Source of the DNA: Myxococcota bacterium
GTDB taxonomy: Bacteria > Myxococcota_A > UBA9160 > SZUA-336
Length of the DNA stretch: 47,494 bases
Reading direction: 5' to 3'
NCBI GenBank assembly: GCA_035498015.1
Contig: DATKAO010000110.1
Location: 1-47,494 of the forward strand
Numbering within the stretch: position 1 is the stretch's first letter; each line of letters begins with the position of its first letter. Under the pieces are notes generated by a model. That model saw nothing but the letters and a program-made list of their open reading frames with translations, was not told the origin of the DNA and ran no database searches. Positions 10,851 through 20,406 of this stretch are shown here, one piece after another. The position numbers were made by a program, and so were the translations under genes.

Positions 10851-11169
10851 GCGCAATTCCCGTCGGTCGCTGCTTCGGGAGTACCCTGCAGACGCTCCCT
10901 CTGGGAATTGCGCCGGCCGCGCGCGCGAATCAGATCCTTCCGCTTCCCCAAAATTAAGAAACGCGTCGACGTTCGTTGCCTCGAAGACCATGCAGTCCGC
11001 GCCCGATGGCATTGCGAACGCGGACCGGATGGTGGAAGTGGCGAACGCGTCGACGCGACTTTCCTTTAGTTGGGGAACGACACTCCGTAGTTCGCGCGCC
11101 CGCGGGGGGGCAAACCCAGAGGGAGCGTCTGCAGGGTACTCCCGAAGCAGCGACCGGCGGGTTTCGCCC
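10851..11169. repeat. ~320-bp imperfect palindrome with perfect 42-bp inverted arms
   Basis: The arms at 10864-10905 and 11115-11156 are exact reverse complements over 42 bp (read base by base). The symmetry continues inward imperfectly: CCCCAAAATTAAG near 10946 mirrors CTTTCCTTTAGTTGGGG near 11059-11075, CGCGTCGACGTTCG mirrors CGAACGCGTCGACG, and GACCATGCAGTCCGCG mirrors CGCGGACCGGATGGT around a centre near 11010. Outside the arms similarity fades within about 10 bp. No transposase is present; the small ORFs inside read similar peptides in both directions simply because of the symmetry. It could be a MITE-like or REP-like mobile repeat, or act as a two-sided terminator between hppA and the redoxin gene. 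Confidence 0.85.
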
Positions 11170-11203
11170 CGCCGCGCGCCGCGCCGAGATGCTCCGGGTC
11201 CAC

Positions 11204-11779
11204 TTACTCCGGGCGGTATTTCACGGAGCAGCCGTAGGGCTGGGTCTCGGTGGGGTCGGGTGAGGCGCTCGCGAGCACTGCGTGCACGGCGGTGTCGACG
11301 TAGTTGGTCGGCTTCTCGGCGCGGCCGTACTGATCGTCGTCGATCGCGCCGCGGTAGCGCAGGACGCCCTGGGCGTCGATCACGAACATGTGCGGCGTGG
11401 TGCGAGCGCCGAACAGGTGGCCGAGCTTGCCGTCGGAGTCTTGCAGGGTGGCGTACGTGAAGCCCTGCTCCTTCTTCCAGGCCTTCGTGTCGTCGGGCGT
11501 GTTCGTGTAGGTCGAGTTCACGGCGAGCCAGACCACGTCCTTCGCACCCAGCGCGGCGGCGAGCTGCTTCATCGTGCCGGCCTGGTAGTGGCGTTCCACG
11601 AACGGGCACTCGGAGTTGGTCCACTCGAGCACGAGCGCGTGACCCGCGTACTGACTCAGCTTGTGCTCGACGCCGTTCTCGTCCTTCGCGCTCCAGTCGG
11701 GCACCTTGTCGCCGATCTTCGGGGTCGAGATCGCGCCCATGAGGGCGGCGGCCACGAGGGCCAGTGCGATGCGCTTCAT
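11204..11779 (-). CDS. Exported thioredoxin-fold redoxin (AhpC/TSA-like)
   Basis: A 191-residue protein with a signal peptide ([17 protein letters not shown]) and a thioredoxin fold: KIGDKVPDW start, HALVLEWTNSECPFVERHY at the active-site turn, then a cis-Pro-like TTPHMFVIDAQGVLRYRG. The active-site turn has one cysteine (ECPF) instead of CxxC, and a second cysteine lies near the C-terminus (GCSVKY), suggesting a peroxiredoxin-like or 1-Cys arrangement. Its ATG overlaps the TGA of the DsbD/ScsB-like gene upstream on the same strand, so it may be a periplasmic thiol partner of that reductase. That partnership is inferred from position only. Confidence 0.82.
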   Translation of the reverse strand: MKRIALALVAAALMGAISTPKIGDKVPDWSAKDENGVEHKLSQYAGHALVLEWTNSECPFVERHYQAGTMKQLAAALGAKDVVWLAVNSTYTNTPDDTKAWKKEQGFTYATLQDSDGKLGHLFGARTTPHMFVIDAQGVLRYRGAIDDDQYGRAEKPTNYVDTAVHAVLASASPDPTETQPYGCSVKYRPE

Positions 11780-13992
11780 GTCTTCTCCTCCGTCTGCGGC
11801 GCTGCGCGCTGCAGCGCGTCGATGAACAGGTCGACCGTCAGGAGCTCCGGCAGCACGATCGGCTGACCCGACGGACCGTAGACCAGATACAGCGGCACGC
11901 CCGCCTTGCCGAAGCGCGCGAGCTCCTGCCGGATCGCCTCGTCGCGGCGCGTCCAGTCACCCTTGAAGATCGCGAAGCCGCGCCGCTCGAGCTCGCCGCG
12001 CACGCGCGCATTCTCGAGCACCGCGTGCTCGTTCACCTTGCAGGTGAGACACCAGTCCGCGGTGAAATACACGAACACCGGCGCGCCGCTGGCGCGCGCC
12101 GCGGAGACGTCGGCCGCGCTGAAGCGGCGGCCCTCGGACTCCGACTGCGTGCCCTGCGGCGCGGCCTGCGACTCGCTGACCGGCAGCGCGCGCAAGCCGA
12201 GCAGGCCCAGCGCCAGGAGCGCGATGCCCGCGATGCGCGCGGGACTCACGCGCTCGAGCTGCTGCAGCGCGCCGAAGATCCAGACCCCCGCGGCCAGCGC
12301 GCACAGGTAGGCGAGCAGCGCGATCTGCGCGTCGGCGCCCGCCGAGCGGCCCAGGACCGAGAGCAGCCACACCACGGTGCCCAGCAGCGCGAAGCCCAGC
12401 GCGGCGCGCAGCTGCAGGGTCCACGGCCCGCTGCGCGGCACGAGCCGCGCCCAGGCCGGCACCGCGCACACGGCCAGGAACGGCGCCGCGAGCCCGGCGC
12501 CGATCGCGAGGAAGATCGCGAAGATCGTGGCCGGCGAGCTCGCGAACGCGAAGCCGACCGCGGTGCCCACGAACGGCGCGGTGCAGGGCGTGGCCAGCAC
12601 CACGGCGAGCAGCCCCTCGAAGAAGCTGCGGCGCGCGCCGGTCGCCTCCGCGCCCGCGCTCGCGAGCCGGGTCGCGTCCAAGCGGAACTCGAACACGCCG
12701 AACAGCGACAGCGCGAACACGACCAGCACCGCGGCGATGGCCGCGATGAACAGCGGCTCCTGGAACTGGAAGCCCCAGCCGACCGAGGTCCCGGCCGCGC
12801 GCAGCGCCACCACGATCCCCGCGAGCGCCGCCATGCTGGCGAGCACGCCGGCCGTGTAGGCGAGGCCGTGGCGCAGAATCTCCCCCCGGCCGTGCTGCGC
12901 GAGCTCCGCCAGCCCGAACACCTTGATCGCCAGCACCGGCAGCACGCACGGCATGGCGTTCAGGATCAGGCCGCCGAGCAGCGCCAGCGCGATCGCCCGG
13001 CCCAGCGAAATGCCGCCCCCGCTCGAGTCACTCGCCGCGGGCGCGGGCTCGAGCCAGGGTGAATCGAGCGTGGTCACGGCCGCGCCGGCCGCAGCGCGCG
13101 GCAACGGCAGGTCGACCTCGACGAACTCCTGCGCGCCGCGCCGGCTCACGGCCAGTACGCCGCGCAGCCGCGAGTCGCCGTGACTCGCGTCCGCGGGCGC
13201 GGAGCCCTTCAAGGTCACCAGGAAGCCGCCGCCGAGGAACGGCGGGCGCTGCCCGCCCGTGGCGAGCCACTCCACCCCGTCGACCCGGTCGGGCACGAAC
13301 GCGTCCTCGAGCGCGCGCGTGGCCGGTCCGAGCTCGCGCACCGAGAGCGCGGCGCGGAACGAGTCACCGGGCCGGATCGCCGACTGTGAGTACAGCGCCT
13401 CGAGGCCGAGTTCCGCGTCCCCGGCGGGCCGGGGTACGCGCGCGGCGAAGCGCTCGAAGGTCTCGAAGTCGGCGGTCGGCGAGTCCGCCGCGTCGGCCGC
13501 GACCCGCACGGGCCGCGACAGGTGGAGCTCGCCCGGAATGCACTGGATCTCGCAGACCAGCACGTCGGCGTCGAGCCGCACCTCGACCGTGCCCCCGGTG
13601 CCCGCGCGAAACGCCGCCGGGCTCGCGAGCAGCACCTGGTCGGTGTAGCCGTAGGTCGTGATGAAGCCGTCGCTCTGGCGGAACACCTCGGGGAAGGGCC
13701 AGGCGACCGGGCCGACGTCGGCGCCTTCGAGCTTCCAATGCAGCTGCGGCGCCGCGCCCGACTGGCCGGGGTTCCGCCAGTACACGTGCCAGTGCGGGTC
13801 CATCTCGAGCAGGAGACCCACGTGAAGCGTCTCGCCCGGGCGGACCGCGTCGCGGTCGACCAGCAAGCTGCCCTCGAGGCGCGGATTTCCCCGGTCAGAC
13901 GCCGTGGTTCCGTGCGCCGACTCCGGCAGCGCGGCGCGGGCCTGGGGGGCACCGGCCACGAGCGCGAGCAAGAAGAGCAGCAGCCGCGGCAT
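11776..13992 (-). CDS. DsbD/ScsB-like thiol:disulfide interchange reductase
   Basis: A 738-residue protein with a signal peptide ([20 protein letters not shown]). The N-terminal periplasmic domain has the [14 protein letters not shown] signature and a CEIQC pair, as in DsbC/ScsB-type corrector domains. The eight-helix DsbD core has the membrane cysteines in MPCVLPV and [12 protein letters not shown]-terminal thioredoxin domain carries W647-C-L-T-C (C648, C651). The role by family is moving electrons from cytosolic thioredoxin across the membrane to periplasmic partners. The start at 13992 was chosen because a long upstream in-frame extension has no domain and a -10-like TAGAGT sits 7 nt before this ATG. 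It is coupled by ATGA to the redoxin. Confidence 0.92.
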   Translation of the reverse strand: MPRLLLFLLALVAGAPQARAALPESAHGTTASDRGNPRLEGSLLVDRDAVRPGETLHVGLLLEMDPHWHVYWRNPGQSGAAPQLHWKLEGADVGPVAWPFPEVFRQSDGFITTYGYTDQVLLASPAAFRAGTGGTVEVRLDADVLVCEIQCIPGELHLSRPVRVAADAADSPTADFETFERFAARVPRPAGDAELGLEALYSQSAIRPGDSFRAALSVRELGPATRALEDAFVPDRVDGVEWLATGGQRPPFLGGGFLVTLKGSAPADASHGDSRLRGVLAVSRRGAQEFVEVDLPLPRAAAGAAVTTLDSPWLEPAPAASDSSGGGISLGRAIALALLGGLILNAMPCVLPVLAIKVFGLAELAQHGRGEILRHGLAYTAGVLASMAALAGIVVALRAAGTSVGWGFQFQEPLFIAAIAAVLVVFALSLFGVFEFRLDATRLASAGAEATGARRSFFEGLLAVVLATPCTAPFVGTAVGFAFASSPATIFAIFLAIGAGLAAPFLAVCAVPAWARLVPRSGPWTLQLRAALGFALLGTVVWLLSVLGRSAGADAQIALLAYLCALAAGVWIFGALQQLERVSPARIAGIALLALGLLGLRALPVSESQAAPQGTQSESEGRRFSAADVSAARASGAPVFVYFTADWCLTCKVNEHAVLENARVRGELERRGFAIFKGDWTRRDEAIRQELARFGKAGVPLYLVYGPSGQPIVLPELLTVDLFIDALQRAAPQTEEKT

Positions 13993-13999
13993 GGCCGAG

Positions 14000-14005
14000 A
14001 CTCTA
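14000..14005 (-). promoter_or_regulatory. -10-like TAGAGT, probable leaderless start of the DsbD-like gene
   Basis: Minus-strand TAGAGT lies 7 nt before the ATG at 13992 and no Shine-Dalgarno is visible between them, as expected for a transcript starting at or within 1-2 nt of the start codon. Confidence 0.4.
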
Positions 14006-14071
14006 CCGAACGGACCCCGGCCTGGGCGCGTCAGACTTGACACTGGCACGGGGGCCCAGATCGTTAGCGCC

Positions 14072-14950
14072 ATGAAACGCGTATTCCTCTTCCTCGCCAC
14101 GAACATTGCCGTTCTGCTCGTCCTATCGGTCGTCGCGCGCCTGGTCGGCGTGAACGATCCGACCCAGTACGGCGGCCTCCTGGCCTTCGCCGCCGTGTTC
14201 GGCATGGGCGGCGCGCTGATCTCGCTCCTGATCTCGAAGTGGACGGCCAAGATGGCGACCGGTGCGCGCGTGATCACCGAGCCGCGCACGCAGACCGAGC
14301 AATTCCTCGTGAACACCGTGACCAAGCTCTCGCAGGCGGCCGGAATCGGCATGCCGGAGGTCGCCATCTTCGACTCCCCGCAGCCCAACGCATTCGCGAC
14401 CGGCGCCCGCCGCGACGCGGCGCTGGTGGCGGTCTCGAGCGGCCTGCTCGAGAGCATGAAGCAGGACGAGATCGAGGGCGTGCTGGGCCACGAGATCACG
14501 CACGTCTCGAACGGCGACATGGTCACGCTGACCCTGATCCAGGGCGTGGTGAACACCTTCGTGATCTTCGCCTCACGCGTGGTCGGCGAGATCGTCGACC
14601 GCGCGGTGTTCCGCAACGACCGCGACAGCGGCCGTCACGGCGGCGGGATCGGCTACTTCCTGACCGTGATCGCGCTGCAGATCGTGTTCGGCATCGCCGC
14701 CAGCCTGATCGTCTACGCGTTCTCGCGCGGGCGCGAGTTCCGAGCCGACGCCGGCGGTGCGCGCCTGGCCGGACGCGAGAACATGATCGCCGCGCTCGAG
14801 CGCCTGAAGGCGCGCGAGCCGCAGCCGCTGCCCCAGCAGCTCCAGGCCTTCGGCATTGCAGGCGACGCGGTCTCGCGCTTCGGACGGCTGTTCATGAGTC
14901 ACCCGCCGCTCGACGAGCGCATCGCCGCGCTGCGCGCGATGACCTACTGA
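14072..14950 (+). CDS. htpX: Membrane zinc protease HtpX
   Basis: A 292-residue M48 metalloprotease of the inner membrane. Two hydrophobic helices at the N-terminus (residues 4-24, 34-55) precede the zinc motif H140-E141-x-x-H144 ([13 protein letters not shown]). The third ligand is E222 in [18 protein letters not shown], after a second hydrophobic pair. By family it degrades misfolded membrane proteins, acting with FtsH. The ATG at 14072 gives the canonical MKR-hydrophobic beginning; the in-frame extension upstream overlaps the divergent gene and was rejected. Length is normal. It shares a 79-nt divergent region with the DsbD-like gene, so both are envelope quality-control functions from one locus. 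Confidence 0.95.
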   Translation: MKRVFLFLATNIAVLLVLSVVARLVGVNDPTQYGGLLAFAAVFGMGGALISLLISKWTAKMATGARVITEPRTQTEQFLVNTVTKLSQAAGIGMPEVAIFDSPQPNAFATGARRDAALVAVSSGLLESMKQDEIEGVLGHEITHVSNGDMVTLTLIQGVVNTFVIFASRVVGEIVDRAVFRNDRDSGRHGGGIGYFLTVIALQIVFGIAASLIVYAFSRGREFRADAGGARLAGRENMIAALERLKAREPQPLPQQLQAFGIAGDAVSRFGRLFMSHPPLDERIAALRAMTY

Positions 14951-14954
14951 GTCG

Positions 14955-16889
14955 CTAGCGCCGCTCGCCGCGCGTGCGCGACGGACGGCGGTAGCCGGGG
15001 CGCGCCGGCGTCTCGTTGGCCTGCGCGCGGCGCGCGTCCAGCGCCTCGCGCGGCGGGCGCGACGGAATGAGACACTCCGGTCCGTCGCCGATCAGGTCGG
15101 CGCGGCCGGCTTCCTCGAGCGCGCCGCGCACGGTGAAGTAGTTCTCGGGCGCAAAGAACTGGAGCAGCGCGCGCTGGACCTTGCGGTCGCGCAGCTTCCT
15201 CGCGGTGTCGACGGGCTTCATCGAGTGCGGGTTGAGGCCCGTCCAGTACATGCATGTGGCCACGTCCATGGGCGCGGGAATGAAGTCCTGCACCTGGCGC
15301 GGGCGGTAGCCCCGCTGCTTCAGGAACAGGGCGAGCTCGATCATGTCGGCCACGGTCGAGCCGGGATGACTCGCGATGAAGTAGGGCACGAGATACTGCT
15401 CCTTGCCCGCGCGCCGCGAGGCCGCCTCGAAGCGCTCGGCGAACTCCTCGAAGGTGTGCTGCGCGGGCTTCTTCATCAGCCCGAGCACGCGCTCGGAGAC
15501 GTGCTCGGGGGCGACCTTCAGGTGGCCGCCCACGTGGTGGCGCGCGAGCTCCTCGAGATACTCGGGTGACTCGCGCGCGAGGTCCATGCGGATGCCCGAG
15601 GCCACGTGCACCTGCTTCACGCCGGGCACGGCGCGCGCCGCGCGCAAGAGCTCGAGCGTGGGCTCGTGACTCGTGCCGAGCAGCTTGCACACCGTGGGAT
15701 GGATGCACGAGAGCCGCCGGCACACGGCCTCGACCTCGGGCTGCGTGCAGCGCATGCGGTACATGTTGGCGGTGGGCCCGCCCAGGTCCGACACGTGACC
15801 CGAGAAGCCGGGCGTCGCGGCGAGCGCGCGCACTTCGCCCAGGATCGACTCGGGCGAGCGCGACTGGATCGCGCGGCCCTGGTGCATGGTGATCGAGCAG
15901 AAGGTGCAGCCGCCGAAGCAGCCGCGCATGATCTGCACCGAGTCACGGATCGTCTGCCAGGCGGGCACCTCCTCGCTATAGCTCGGGTGCGGCCGGCGCG
16001 TGTACGGCAGGTCGTACAGCGCGTCCATCTCGGGCTCCGAGAGCGGCAGGGTCGGGGGGTTCACCACCAGCATGCGCTCGCCGTGGGGCTGCAGCAGGCG
16101 CCGCGCGTTCAGCGGGTTGGTCTCGCGGTGCAGGTCGCGCGTCATCTCGGCGAAGGCGAGCTTGTCCTCGACCACCCGCTCATGACTCGGCAGGGTCACG
16201 TCCTCGTTCGGGCAATTCGCGTCGTCCCAGCGGTGCGCCGGGAGTGACTCGCTCTTGCCCAGCAGGTAGGCCACGCCGCGCAGGTCGCGCAGATCCTCGA
16301 CCGGACGGCCGGCGGCCAGCCGGCGCGCGATCTCCAGGATCGGCACTTCACCCATGCCGTGCACGAGCAGGTGCGCCTTCGAGCTGACCAGGATGCTCGG
16401 CCAGACTTTGTCGGACCAGTAGTCGTAGTGGGCGATGCGCCGCAGCGAGGCCTCGACTCCGCCCGCGATCACGGGCACGCCGGCGAACGCCTCGCGGCAG
16501 CGCTGCGCGTAGACCGCGGTCGCGCGGTCGGGCCGCAGCCCGATCCGCCCGCCGGGCGAGTAGGCGTCGGCGTTGCGGCGCTTCTTGTTCGCCGTGTAGT
16601 GATTGATGAGTGAGTCCATGTTGCCGGCCGACACGCCGTAGAACAGGCGCGGCCGGCCCAGCGCGCGCCACGGCTCCGCGCTGCGCCAGTCGGGCTGCGA
16701 CAGGACGGCGACGCGAAAGCCGTGCTTCTCGAGCCAGCGACCGAGGATGGCGGCGGCGAACGAGGGATGGTCGATGTAGGCGTCGCCCGAGACCAGCACC
16801 ACGTCGGCCGCGTCCCAGCCGCGCGCTCGTATCTCGTCTGCCGTGGTGGGCAGGAACGAGTCGCTGGGGGGCGCAGGCGAGCGGCGCAT
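14955..16889 (-). CDS. ygiQ: YgiQ-family radical SAM protein
   Basis: A 644-residue member of the YgiQ family (UPF0313). The N-terminal domain has [32 protein letters not shown]-type residues (about 14-44), cobalamin-binding-like in fold. The radical SAM cluster is C324-x3-C328-x2-C331 ([10 protein letters not shown]), followed by [12 protein letters not shown] and the [13 protein letters not shown] helix. The basic C-terminal tail ([15 protein letters not shown]) may bind nucleic acid. The biochemical function of the family is not established. ATG 16889 was preferred over upstream in-frame starts because the divergent methyltransferase begins at 16919. It is convergent with htpX (4-nt gap). 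Confidence 0.93.
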   Translation of the reverse strand: MRRSPAPPSDSFLPTTADEIRARGWDAADVVLVSGDAYIDHPSFAAAILGRWLEKHGFRVAVLSQPDWRSAEPWRALGRPRLFYGVSAGNMDSLINHYTANKKRRNADAYSPGGRIGLRPDRATAVYAQRCREAFAGVPVIAGGVEASLRRIAHYDYWSDKVWPSILVSSKAHLLVHGMGEVPILEIARRLAAGRPVEDLRDLRGVAYLLGKSESLPAHRWDDANCPNEDVTLPSHERVVEDKLAFAEMTRDLHRETNPLNARRLLQPHGERMLVVNPPTLPLSEPEMDALYDLPYTRRPHPSYSEEVPAWQTIRDSVQIMRGCFGGCTFCSITMHQGRAIQSRSPESILGEVRALAATPGFSGHVSDLGGPTANMYRMRCTQPEVEAVCRRLSCIHPTVCKLLGTSHEPTLELLRAARAVPGVKQVHVASGIRMDLARESPEYLEELARHHVGGHLKVAPEHVSERVLGLMKKPAQHTFEEFAERFEAASRRAGKEQYLVPYFIASHPGSTVADMIELALFLKQRGYRPRQVQDFIPAPMDVATCMYWTGLNPHSMKPVDTARKLRDRKVQRALLQFFAPENYFTVRGALEEAGRADLIGDGPECLIPSRPPREALDARRAQANETPARPGYRRPSRTRGERR

Positions 16890-16900
16890 GGTCGGCGCGG

Positions 16901-16908
16901 AGTATAGC
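16901..16908. promoter_or_regulatory. Overlapping divergent -10 boxes of ygiQ and the RNA methyltransferase
   Basis: The octamer AGTATAGC reads TATAGC on the plus strand (10 nt before GTG 16919) and TATACT on the minus strand (11 nt before ATG 16889). Only 29 nt separate the two start codons, so the two -10 elements share bases and initiation in one direction should exclude the other. Both leaders would be only a few nucleotides long. Confidence 0.45.
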
Positions 16909-16918
16909 TTCGCGGCCC

Positions 16919-18097
16919 GTGTACCCCGAGCTTCCGCCCTGCCCCCACCGACCCACGTGCCCGGGCTGCCCGCGCTACGGCGAGCGCGGACCGGGCCCGG
17001 CGGCGCAGGCGCGCCTGGGCGAGCTGGCCGCGCTGGGCGGCCTGACACCACCGCGTGTACGGTCCGGCAGCGCGCTCGGCTTCCGCACGCGCGCCCGGCT
17101 CGCGGTGCGCGGCAGCGCGGGCTCGCCCAAGGTGGGGATCTTCCAGACGGGCACCCACCGCATCGCGGACATCCCGCGTTGCGGCATCCATCACCCGCTG
17201 GTGAACGAGGTCGCGGCGGCGCTGCGCCACGCCGTGCGCGAGACGAAAGTCACTCCGTACGCGGACCAGCCCCACCGCGGCGAGCTTCGCTACCTGCAGG
17301 TGGCGGTCGAGCGCGCCGGGCCGCGGGCGCAGGTGGTGCTGGTGGGAAACGGCGAGTCAGCCGAGCCGCTGCGCGGGGTGTTCGCGGCGCTCGAACGCGC
17401 GCTCGGGCCGCGGCTGCAGGGTCTGTTCTGGAACGGCAACACGGCGCGGGGCAACGCCATCCTCGGGCCGCGCTGGGAACGGATCGCGGGCGAGGAGGCG
17501 CTGGTCGAGCCGCTGGGCGGGGTCGACGTGTTCCACCCGCCCGGCGCATTCGGCCAGAGTCACCCGGAGCTGTTCGAGTCGCTCGCGCTGGCGGCCCGCG
17601 CGGCGGTGCCGGACGGCGCGCGCGTGCTCGAGCTGTACGCGGGCGCGGGCGCGATCGGGCTGGGGCTGCTCGGGCGCGCGACTTCGGTCGAGCTGAACGA
17701 GCTCTCGCCGCACGGCGTGCGCGGGCTCGAGCTCGGCATCGCGGCGCGGCCCGAGCCGGAGCGGGGGCGCGCCCGTGTGCTGCCGGGCGACGCCGCGAGT
17801 CACGCGAGCCGCATCGCGGAGGCCGGCGCGGTCCTCGTCGATCCGCCGCGGCGCGGGCTCGACCGCGCCGTGCTCGAGGCGCTGCTCGCGCACCGGCCCG
17901 GAACGCTGGTCTACGTGAGCTGCGGACTCGAGTCACTCCTGCGCGAGGCGCGCGCGCTCGTGGGCTCGGGCCGCTTCGCGCTCGCGTCGCTCGAGGCCTG
18001 GGACCTCTTCCCGTACACCGAGCACGTCGAGACGCTGGCCGTCTTCAGGGCGGCGGGATCGGGATCAGGAACACCCCCGACACGCCCGCGACCTTGA
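16919..18097 (+). CDS. RlmD/RumA-type RNA m5U methyltransferase with Fe-S cluster
   Basis: A 392-residue RNA (uracil-5-)methyltransferase. It opens directly with the cluster cysteines C8-x5-C14-x2-C17 and adds a fourth at C88 (IADIPRCG), matching the RumA pattern; the usual N-terminal TRAM domain is missing. SAM-binding [14 protein letters not shown], catalytic motif DPPRRGLD and the nucleophile C335 in YVSCGLES are present. The likely substrate is 23S rRNA or tRNA uridine. The GTG start at 16919 was chosen because it lies just after a -10-like TATAGC and because the upstream extension is antisense to ygiQ. The 3' end overlaps the convergent secreted-protein gene by 53 nt. Confidence 0.9.
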   Translation: MYPELPPCPHRPTCPGCPRYGERGPGPAAQARLGELAALGGLTPPRVRSGSALGFRTRARLAVRGSAGSPKVGIFQTGTHRIADIPRCGIHHPLVNEVAAALRHAVRETKVTPYADQPHRGELRYLQVAVERAGPRAQVVLVGNGESAEPLRGVFAALERALGPRLQGLFWNGNTARGNAILGPRWERIAGEEALVEPLGGVDVFHPPGAFGQSHPELFESLALAARAAVPDGARVLELYAGAGAIGLGLLGRATSVELNELSPHGVRGLELGIAARPEPERGRARVLPGDAASHASRIAEAGAVLVDPPRRGLDRAVLEALLAHRPGTLVYVSCGLESLLREARALVGSGRFALASLEAWDLFPYTEHVETLAVFRAAGSGSGTPPTRPRP

Positions 18098-18878
18098 ACT
18101 TGATCTTCTTCGACGGCCCGCCCGGAACGTAGGCGCCGAAGGTGTCGGAGAAGGTGACTTTATTCTTGCTGGTCGGGTCGAGCGGGGTCAGCGTGAGCTT
18201 CGACAGATCGCTCTTCGCGCTGTACTTCCCCTTCGCGACGTAGGCCTGCGAGCTCGTGTTCTGCAGCGTGGCGGCTCCGTCCCCGCTGATCGCGCCGGTG
18301 TTCGGGTCGGTCAGCAGGTCGGTATCGAGCCGCCACGGCCCGCCGGCCGCCGCCAGGTCGATGCGCACGCTCCCGGTGCCGAAACACTTCTTCCGGCCGA
18401 GCGCGACTCCGCACAGCTTGGCGTGACCCGGACACTGGAACGTGGGCCCGTGAGGCAACGGGTTCTTGCAGGTGAACTTGCCCGTGCCGGTGACTGCCAG
18501 CGGGACGTCGACGCCCTCCACGTGCAGCGTGATGTCTCCGGCGAACTCCACGACGATCTTCGGCTTGGGCACGCGCGTCGAGCCCGCGAGCTGCCCCGCG
18601 ATCGTGAAGCCCACGTCGCCGTCGGCCTGGCCGGTGATGTGCGCGTGCCACACGCCCGTGCCCAGGACCGCGCCCGTGCCGCCGGTCGAGACACTCGTGT
18701 CGAGGCACGACGATCCGGGCGCGTCGGGCTCGCAGAACTCCGCGTCGCCGCTCGGGTACCAGATCTCGCTGTCTCCCCCGATGAGATACGAATAGGGCCC
18801 GGCCGGAGGCGCGCCGCGCGCGGGCGCAGCGAGGCACAGCAGGGCGCAGACGGCGGCGGCCGCGCGCGCGAGCTTCAT
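18045..18878 (-). CDS. Secreted six-cysteine protein of unknown function (paralogue B)
   Basis: A 277-residue protein with a clear signal peptide (MKLARAAAAVCALLCLAAPARG) and mostly beta-strand-like, G/T/S-rich mature sequence. It is homologous over its length to the upstream neighbour: GPYSYLIGGDSEIWYPSG aligns with GSYDGLSIGGANEIFVPGG, and the cysteine block C-x11-C-x6-C-x8-C is identical in spacing, preceded by a C-x8-C pair. Six conserved cysteines suggest three disulfides. A C-terminal repeat-like half (KGKYSAKSDLSKLTLTP) also matches the paralogue. No known family recognised. It is the last gene of a three-gene minus-strand operon, overlapping its neighbour by ATGA. Confidence 0.8.
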   Translation of the reverse strand: MKLARAAAAVCALLCLAAPARGAPPAGPYSYLIGGDSEIWYPSGDAEFCEPDAPGSSCLDTSVSTGGTGAVLGTGVWHAHITGQADGDVGFTIAGQLAGSTRVPKPKIVVEFAGDITLHVEGVDVPLAVTGTGKFTCKNPLPHGPTFQCPGHAKLCGVALGRKKCFGTGSVRIDLAAAGGPWRLDTDLLTDPNTGAISGDGAATLQNTSSQAYVAKGKYSAKSDLSKLTLTPLDPTSKNKVTFSDTFGAYVPGGPSKKIKFKVAGVSGVFLIPIPPP

Positions 18879-19735
18879 GGCACGAGGCTCGTCTGGCCCT
18901 TCAAGTGGGCGAGCTTGAACTTCAAGTCGCCGGACACGATCGAGGTCCCCGACACCGTGATCTTGGAGAAGCGGGTCGTGTCGTGATTGCCCGGCGTGGT
19001 CGACACGAGCTTGAGGCTCGACTGGTCGGTCTTCGGGTTGTACTTCCCGGTGACCTGGAAGAGATCCGCGCTGGTGTTGGAGAGCTGCAGATTCGCGCTG
19101 CCGGTCACTCGATTCTTGCCGTCGGTCGTGGCGTTCATCTGGAGCAGCCACGGCCCGCCCTGTGCCGCGACTTCGATCGGCACCCGGCCGCCCGCGCAGA
19201 AGCGCTGGCCCAAGGCCAGGAAGCACAGCTCGAGCCGCCCCTTGCACGTGAACAGCGGCGCGTGCGGCGACGGGTTCTCGCACTTGAACTTGCCGTCGAT
19301 CGCTGCCGGTACGGGAAGGTCGAACCCGCTGCCGTGAAACGTGCCTTGCGAGTCGCCGTGCAGCTCGAGCTTCACCTTGGGCGCCGCCGGCGTTCCGGAC
19401 ATGATTCCCGCCACCTGGAACGGGGTGTTGCCATCGAACAGGTCGACCAGGTGGAGCTGGAAGTTCCCGCTGCCGCTGACCAGCCCCACGGCCGACGTGG
19501 AGAGGTCGGTGAGGATGCAGGCGGAGTCACCGGCCTCGGTCGGGGGCGGACAGAAGGTGTTCTCGCCGCCCGGGACAAAGATCTCGTTCGCGCCCCCGAT
19601 CGAGAGCCCGTCGTAGCTCCCGTTCGGCGGCTGCGCGGCGGCGCGAGATCCGAGACACAGCGCGAGCGAAAGGCAAACGAGGGCGAGTGACCGCGACACG
19701 CGCACGATTGTGAGCGACCACTCACCAGGCGTCAA
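18875..19735 (-). CDS. Secreted six-cysteine protein of unknown function (paralogue A)
   Basis: A 286-residue protein with an N-terminal signal sequence (about residues 14-35, SRSLALVCLSLALCLGSRAAA), then a predicted secreted beta-rich domain. The cysteines follow C-x10-C ... C-x11-C-x6-C-x8-C, the same frame as the adjacent paralogue, and shared landmarks include KFKCENPSPHAP, GGPWLLQMNATTD and TGKYNPKTDQSSLKL. The tandem pair most likely arose by duplication. The ATG at 19735 lies 3 nt after the stop of the upstream hypothetical gene; an internal GTG about 11 codons later would give a shorter signal peptide. No function can be assigned. Confidence 0.8.
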   Translation of the reverse strand: MTPGEWSLTIVRVSRSLALVCLSLALCLGSRAAAQPPNGSYDGLSIGGANEIFVPGGENTFCPPPTEAGDSACILTDLSTSAVGLVSGSGNFQLHLVDLFDGNTPFQVAGIMSGTPAAPKVKLELHGDSQGTFHGSGFDLPVPAAIDGKFKCENPSPHAPLFTCKGRLELCFLALGQRFCAGGRVPIEVAAQGGPWLLQMNATTDGKNRVTGSANLQLSNTSADLFQVTGKYNPKTDQSSLKLVSTTPGNHDTTRFSKITVSGTSIVSGDLKFKLAHLKGQTSLVP

Positions 19736-19738
19736 CGC

Positions 19739-20353
19739 TCACCAGCCCAGATCTTCGCGGGTCCAGACCACGCACGCGCGGTCCAGCTCGAGCAGCGAGA
19801 GCAGGGAGCCGAGCGCGGATTCCGTGTCACGCACGGTCCGCTCCAGGTGAACCAGGGTGAAGGTCGACCGGGCGTGGTCGATGAGCGTGACCTGGTGACC
19901 CGACGGGAGCTCGACCAGGACCGCTTCGTAGAAGTCGAGATCGTCCCAGCCGCGGAACGACCGCAGACCGGCGCGCGCCGCCAGGTCGGCGAGCTTGCAG
20001 TCGAGCGCGGCCAGATAGTCGGACAGCGGCCGCATCTGGTGGGCCCGCAGGACCCGCAGCCCGCGCGCGGTCGACTCATCGAGGTCCTCACCCCGGAGAC
20101 ACGCCAGCCACTCGCGCAGGTCCGCATCGCGGATGAAGTAAGGCGCCCCGGTCCGATCGAGGTCTCCCTCGCAGCGATCGGCGGCCTGCAGCGCGCACAC
20201 CACGTCGTGGCTCAAGTCGTCCTCGAGCGCATCGAGCGCCACGGCCCGGGCCCAGTCGGCGGCGTCCGAGCGCGAGCGCGCGTGGCGCAGCAGGTCGCGG
20301 AGGGTCGTCTCCATCTGGGAACGCAGCTCGCCTGCAATGGCATCGCCGGACAC
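19739..20353 (-). CDS. Hypothetical protein leading the six-cysteine protein operon
   Basis: A 204-residue, acidic, probably cytoplasmic protein not recognised as a family member. The first half is helical and rich in A, D, L and R (LRDLLRHARSRSDAADWARAVALDALEDDL). The second half looks alpha/beta (YEAVLVELPSGHQVTLIDHARSTFTLVHLE). No signal peptide or membrane segment. The GTG at 20353 follows a -10-like TACAGT by 6 nt, supporting both the start and a leaderless transcript. It is the first gene of the operon; only 3 nt separate it from paralogue A, so a regulatory or chaperone role for the exported pair is possible but unproven. Confidence 0.68.
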   Translation of the reverse strand: MSGDAIAGELRSQMETTLRDLLRHARSRSDAADWARAVALDALEDDLSHDVVCALQAADRCEGDLDRTGAPYFIRDADLREWLACLRGEDLDESTARGLRVLRAHQMRPLSDYLAALDCKLADLAARAGLRSFRGWDDLDFYEAVLVELPSGHQVTLIDHARSTFTLVHLERTVRDTESALGSLLSLLELDRACVVWTREDLGW

Positions 20354-20359
20354 GGCAGC

Positions 20360-20365
20360 ACTGTA
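20360..20365 (-). promoter_or_regulatory. -10-like TACAGT before the six-cysteine operon
   Basis: Minus-strand TACAGT is 6 nt from GTG 20353 with no Shine-Dalgarno in between, the arrangement expected for leaderless transcription. Confidence 0.4.
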
Positions 20366-20406
20366 ACTTGCCCCGGCTCCGCCGACTGCCGCATGATCCC
20401 GACCCG

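Noticed and set aside
10976-11624. ORFs across the palindromic element (for example 10990-11460 plus) as a small gene
   Set aside because: The frames mirror each other because of the inverted repeat and lack ribosome sites; they probably do not encode protein.
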